Shown here: one piece after another, positions 62,074-64,000 of the stretch
Numbering within the stretch: the stretch's first letter is position 1
Layout: each line of letters begins with the position of its first letter
Source: Bartonella grahamii subsp. shimonis
GTDB taxonomy: Bacteria; Pseudomonadota; Alphaproteobacteria; Rhizobiales; Rhizobiaceae
Direction of reading: 5' to 3'
Length of the DNA: 64,000 bases
NCBI RefSeq assembly: GCF_036327415.1
Contig: NZ_CP123961.1
Span: forward strand, 806,001-870,000
Made by a program: the position numbers and the translations under genes
Notes under the pieces: generated by a model
The model's database searches: none
Told to the model about the DNA's origin: nothing
What the model saw: the letters and a program-made list of their open reading frames with translations, nothing else

Positions 62074-62650
62074 TATGGCTGATCTAAAAGCTATTTGTAC
62101 TGGGTTGCATGAGCTAAAATGGCGATAATTTCGAGGGAAGAAACACATTTTATCTGCTGGAAGATTGTATCAGTTTATAAATAGCAGAGCTCCAGGGTTT
62201 GCAAGATCATTTTGGTTGGGAAGTCGTTGGTATGATAGGTGTGAGTTCAATGATCAACTGTCATTACTTAAACTATATATTAGACAGAGCACTTATAGAT
62301 ACTAAATTGTATTTAGCGCATCAGAAATGGCAAAGAAAACAACGCAGATTCTTCAAAATTACATCAATAGAGTACAAATGATTGAATATCCTGTTGCTAA
62401 TAAATGGCGCAACAATAGTATGGATTTAGATGATTTTATGAACCATGTATTCTATAAATGCTAGGAAAAAAATAGCTTTATAGAGCAAGCTCTGTTTTTA
62501 TTGGAAATAATATTACACAAAGGAACTTTGGGAATAGGGATAATTTGCGTGCATTTTTAAGAGAATTATGAGCTTGCCTGCATGAGATGTCACAAAACCA
62601 TGGCTTTTATGAAGAGCCATTGATGTTTCAATTCATGCTGCATTTTATAA
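62074..62650 (+). pseudogene. Decayed gene remnant between mscL and pyrD
   Basis: From ATG 62074 (GGAGG upstream) the frames show broken coding pieces: MADLKAICTGLHELKWR, stop, then EMAKKTTQILQNYINRVQMIEYPVANKWRNNSMDLDDFMNHVF in parts, stop, and IEQALFLLEIILHKGTLG. The pieces are in more than one frame and carry several stops. The parent family is not recognised. The rest of 61574-62846 shows no gene. Confidence 0.4.
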
Positions 62651-62888
62651 GATTAGGATTCACATTTTAATCTTTAAAAAATGTCGAAAAAGAGAAACGT
62701 TTTTTTAAGAATAAAAAGTTTTTCACACAGTATACATCAATATAAACATGTATGGCTATTATGTGATAAATTTTCTTCTAGAAGGGAAATATTATTTGGA
62801 TAATATGCTCTCTTTGATTGGTGATCTTTTGTGTTAAAAGATATAGGTGAGGTGCGATGGATCATTTTTATGTTGTGGAGAAGGATTG

Positions 62889-63971
62889 ATGAGTTTTTTT
62901 CGTTGTATTGGCCGTTCTGCCTTATTTATGTTGGATCCAGAGCATGCACACTGTTTAGCAATTCTCGGGCTGAAAAGTGGATTAAATGGCTGTCAAAAGG
63001 TTATCGATAAACGTTTGTGTGTAGCTGTTGCTGGACTTGAGTTTGAAAATTTTATTGGTCTCGCAGCGGGGTTTGATAAAAATGCAGAGGTTATGGATGG
63101 TATTTTTCGTTTAGGATTTGGTTTTACTGAAATTGGGACAGTGACACCAAAGCCTCAGATTGGAAATCCTAAACCACGGCTTTTTCGTTTAAAAGAAGAT
63201 GAAGCGATTATTAATAGAATGGGCTTTAATAATGATGGACATCAAGTTGTTTACAACAGATTACGTGCGTGTAAAAAAACGGGTGTTGTAGGAGTCAACA
63301 TTGGAGCCAATAAGGATACGGTCGATAAGATTGATGATTATACTGTTGGTATTGCTCATTTTTATGATGTTGCTGATTATTTTACGGTTAATATCTCTTC
63401 TCCTAATACACCAGGTTTACGTGATTTACAGGCCCGTGACAGTTTGCATCTTTTGTTGAGTGCAATTTCGAAAGCGCGAAAAGAGCAAGAGAAAAAGCAT
63501 GGATTCTCCATTCCCATTTTTTTAAAAATTGCTCCAGATTTATCAGAGAAAGAATTGGATGATATTGCAGAAGAAATAAAACTTTCTGATTTTGATGGAC
63601 TGATTGTTTCTAATACAACTCTTTCACGTCAAGGTCTTAGCAATAGTCATTTCAGCAATGAAGAGGGGGGGCTTTCTGGACGTCCACTTTTTGAGCGCTC
63701 TACCATTGTGCTTGCAAAAATGCGTCAAAAATTAGGGAGGGAGATTGCAATTATTGGTGTTGGCGGTGTAAAGGACGCACAAACCGCTTTGGAAAAAGTA
63801 AAAGCTGGCGCAGATTTGGTACAATTGTATAGTGGGATGGTTTATGAAGGTCCAGATCTTGTAGTAACTATTCTGCAAGAGATTTTGCAGATGATGCAAC
63901 AAGACGGTGTTGATAACATAAAAGATTATCGTGATCATAGTCTTGAGCATTGGGCAAAATTTCCTTTGTAA
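62889..63971 (+). CDS. pyrD: Dihydroorotate dehydrogenase (quinone), class 2
   Basis: ATG at 62889 with AAGGA five bases upstream gives 360 residues. [59 protein letters not shown] in parts, [14 protein letters not shown] with the catalytic Ser, and [26 protein letters not shown] in parts are hallmarks of membrane-associated PyrD, which oxidises dihydroorotate in pyrimidine synthesis. Confidence 0.97.
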   Translation: MSFFRCIGRSALFMLDPEHAHCLAILGLKSGLNGCQKVIDKRLCVAVAGLEFENFIGLAAGFDKNAEVMDGIFRLGFGFTEIGTVTPKPQIGNPKPRLFRLKEDEAIINRMGFNNDGHQVVYNRLRACKKTGVVGVNIGANKDTVDKIDDYTVGIAHFYDVADYFTVNISSPNTPGLRDLQARDSLHLLLSAISKARKEQEKKHGFSIPIFLKIAPDLSEKELDDIAEEIKLSDFDGLIVSNTTLSRQGLSNSHFSNEEGGLSGRPLFERSTIVLAKMRQKLGREIAIIGVGGVKDAQTALEKVKAGADLVQLYSGMVYEGPDLVVTILQEILQMMQQDGVDNIKDYRDHSLEHWAKFPL

Positions 63972-64000
63972 AAAACATTTTTCTTCACAAAAAATTGCGA

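Overview
The window is AT-rich chromosomal DNA of a Bartonella species (Rhizobiales). I infer this from the alphaproteobacterial housekeeping block on the right (serC, purA, rpoH, rluD, aldehyde dehydrogenase, ftsK-like, PAS histidine kinase, mscL, pyrD), from decayed intergenic regions, and above all from four copies of a ~200-nt leader upstream of DNA-binding genes that matches what I recall of the Bartonella-specific Brt RNA / trp gene pairs. The exact species cannot be fixed from the sequence alone.

Left end (1-6.55 kb): a tandem array of truncated filamentous-haemagglutinin (CdiA/FhaB-like) C-terminal cassettes. Each toxin-like tail carries a GHSRG or AHSRG lipase-type nucleophile elbow. 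Three are followed, with ATGA stop/start overlap, by a Cys-rich lipoprotein that I read as a candidate immunity protein. None has a secretion signal or TPS domain, so they look like orphan, recombination-ready toxin/immunity cassettes.

Prophage (about 6.6-46.5 kb): bounded by a frameshifted tyrosine integrase beside a partial tRNA-Phe 3' end on the left, and by an excisionase remnant and the intact tRNA-Phe gene on the right. It has a lambda-like head module (terminase, gpW, portal, S49 protease, D, E) joined to a P2-like baseplate module (V, W, J, I, DUF4815, fibre). It is defective: the tail sheath is cut off after ~58 codons, no tube or tape measure is seen, and the integrase, fibre, exonuclease, excisionase and several antirepressors are frameshifted. 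A lysis cassette (endolysin, Rz, Rz1, small membrane protein), an ERF annealase and a YqaJ exonuclease remain. The prophage is packed with toxin-antitoxin modules (two RelE/HigB-like pairs, HigBA, three HicAB, BrnTA, plus orphan antitoxins) and cargo genes, including a GHKL-ATPase/nuclease-like protein that could be a phage-defence gene and a large membrane protein of unknown role.

The most striking feature is a repeated cassette: [~200-nt leader with two promoters] - [AntA/KilAC antirepressor] - [92-aa protein or a VxKAA tail] - [CCCC/GGGG hairpin]. Four leaders are complete. In each, a central segment is complementary to the segment that overlaps the Shine-Dalgarno of the antirepressor, and in three it is also complementary to an upstream segment. 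The bases covary between copies, which suggests a two-state RNA switch. TA modules and cargo lie between cassettes, so the cassettes may also serve as recombination points that shaped the prophage.

Right end (46.5-64 kb): ordinary core genes with long non-coding, decaying spacers.
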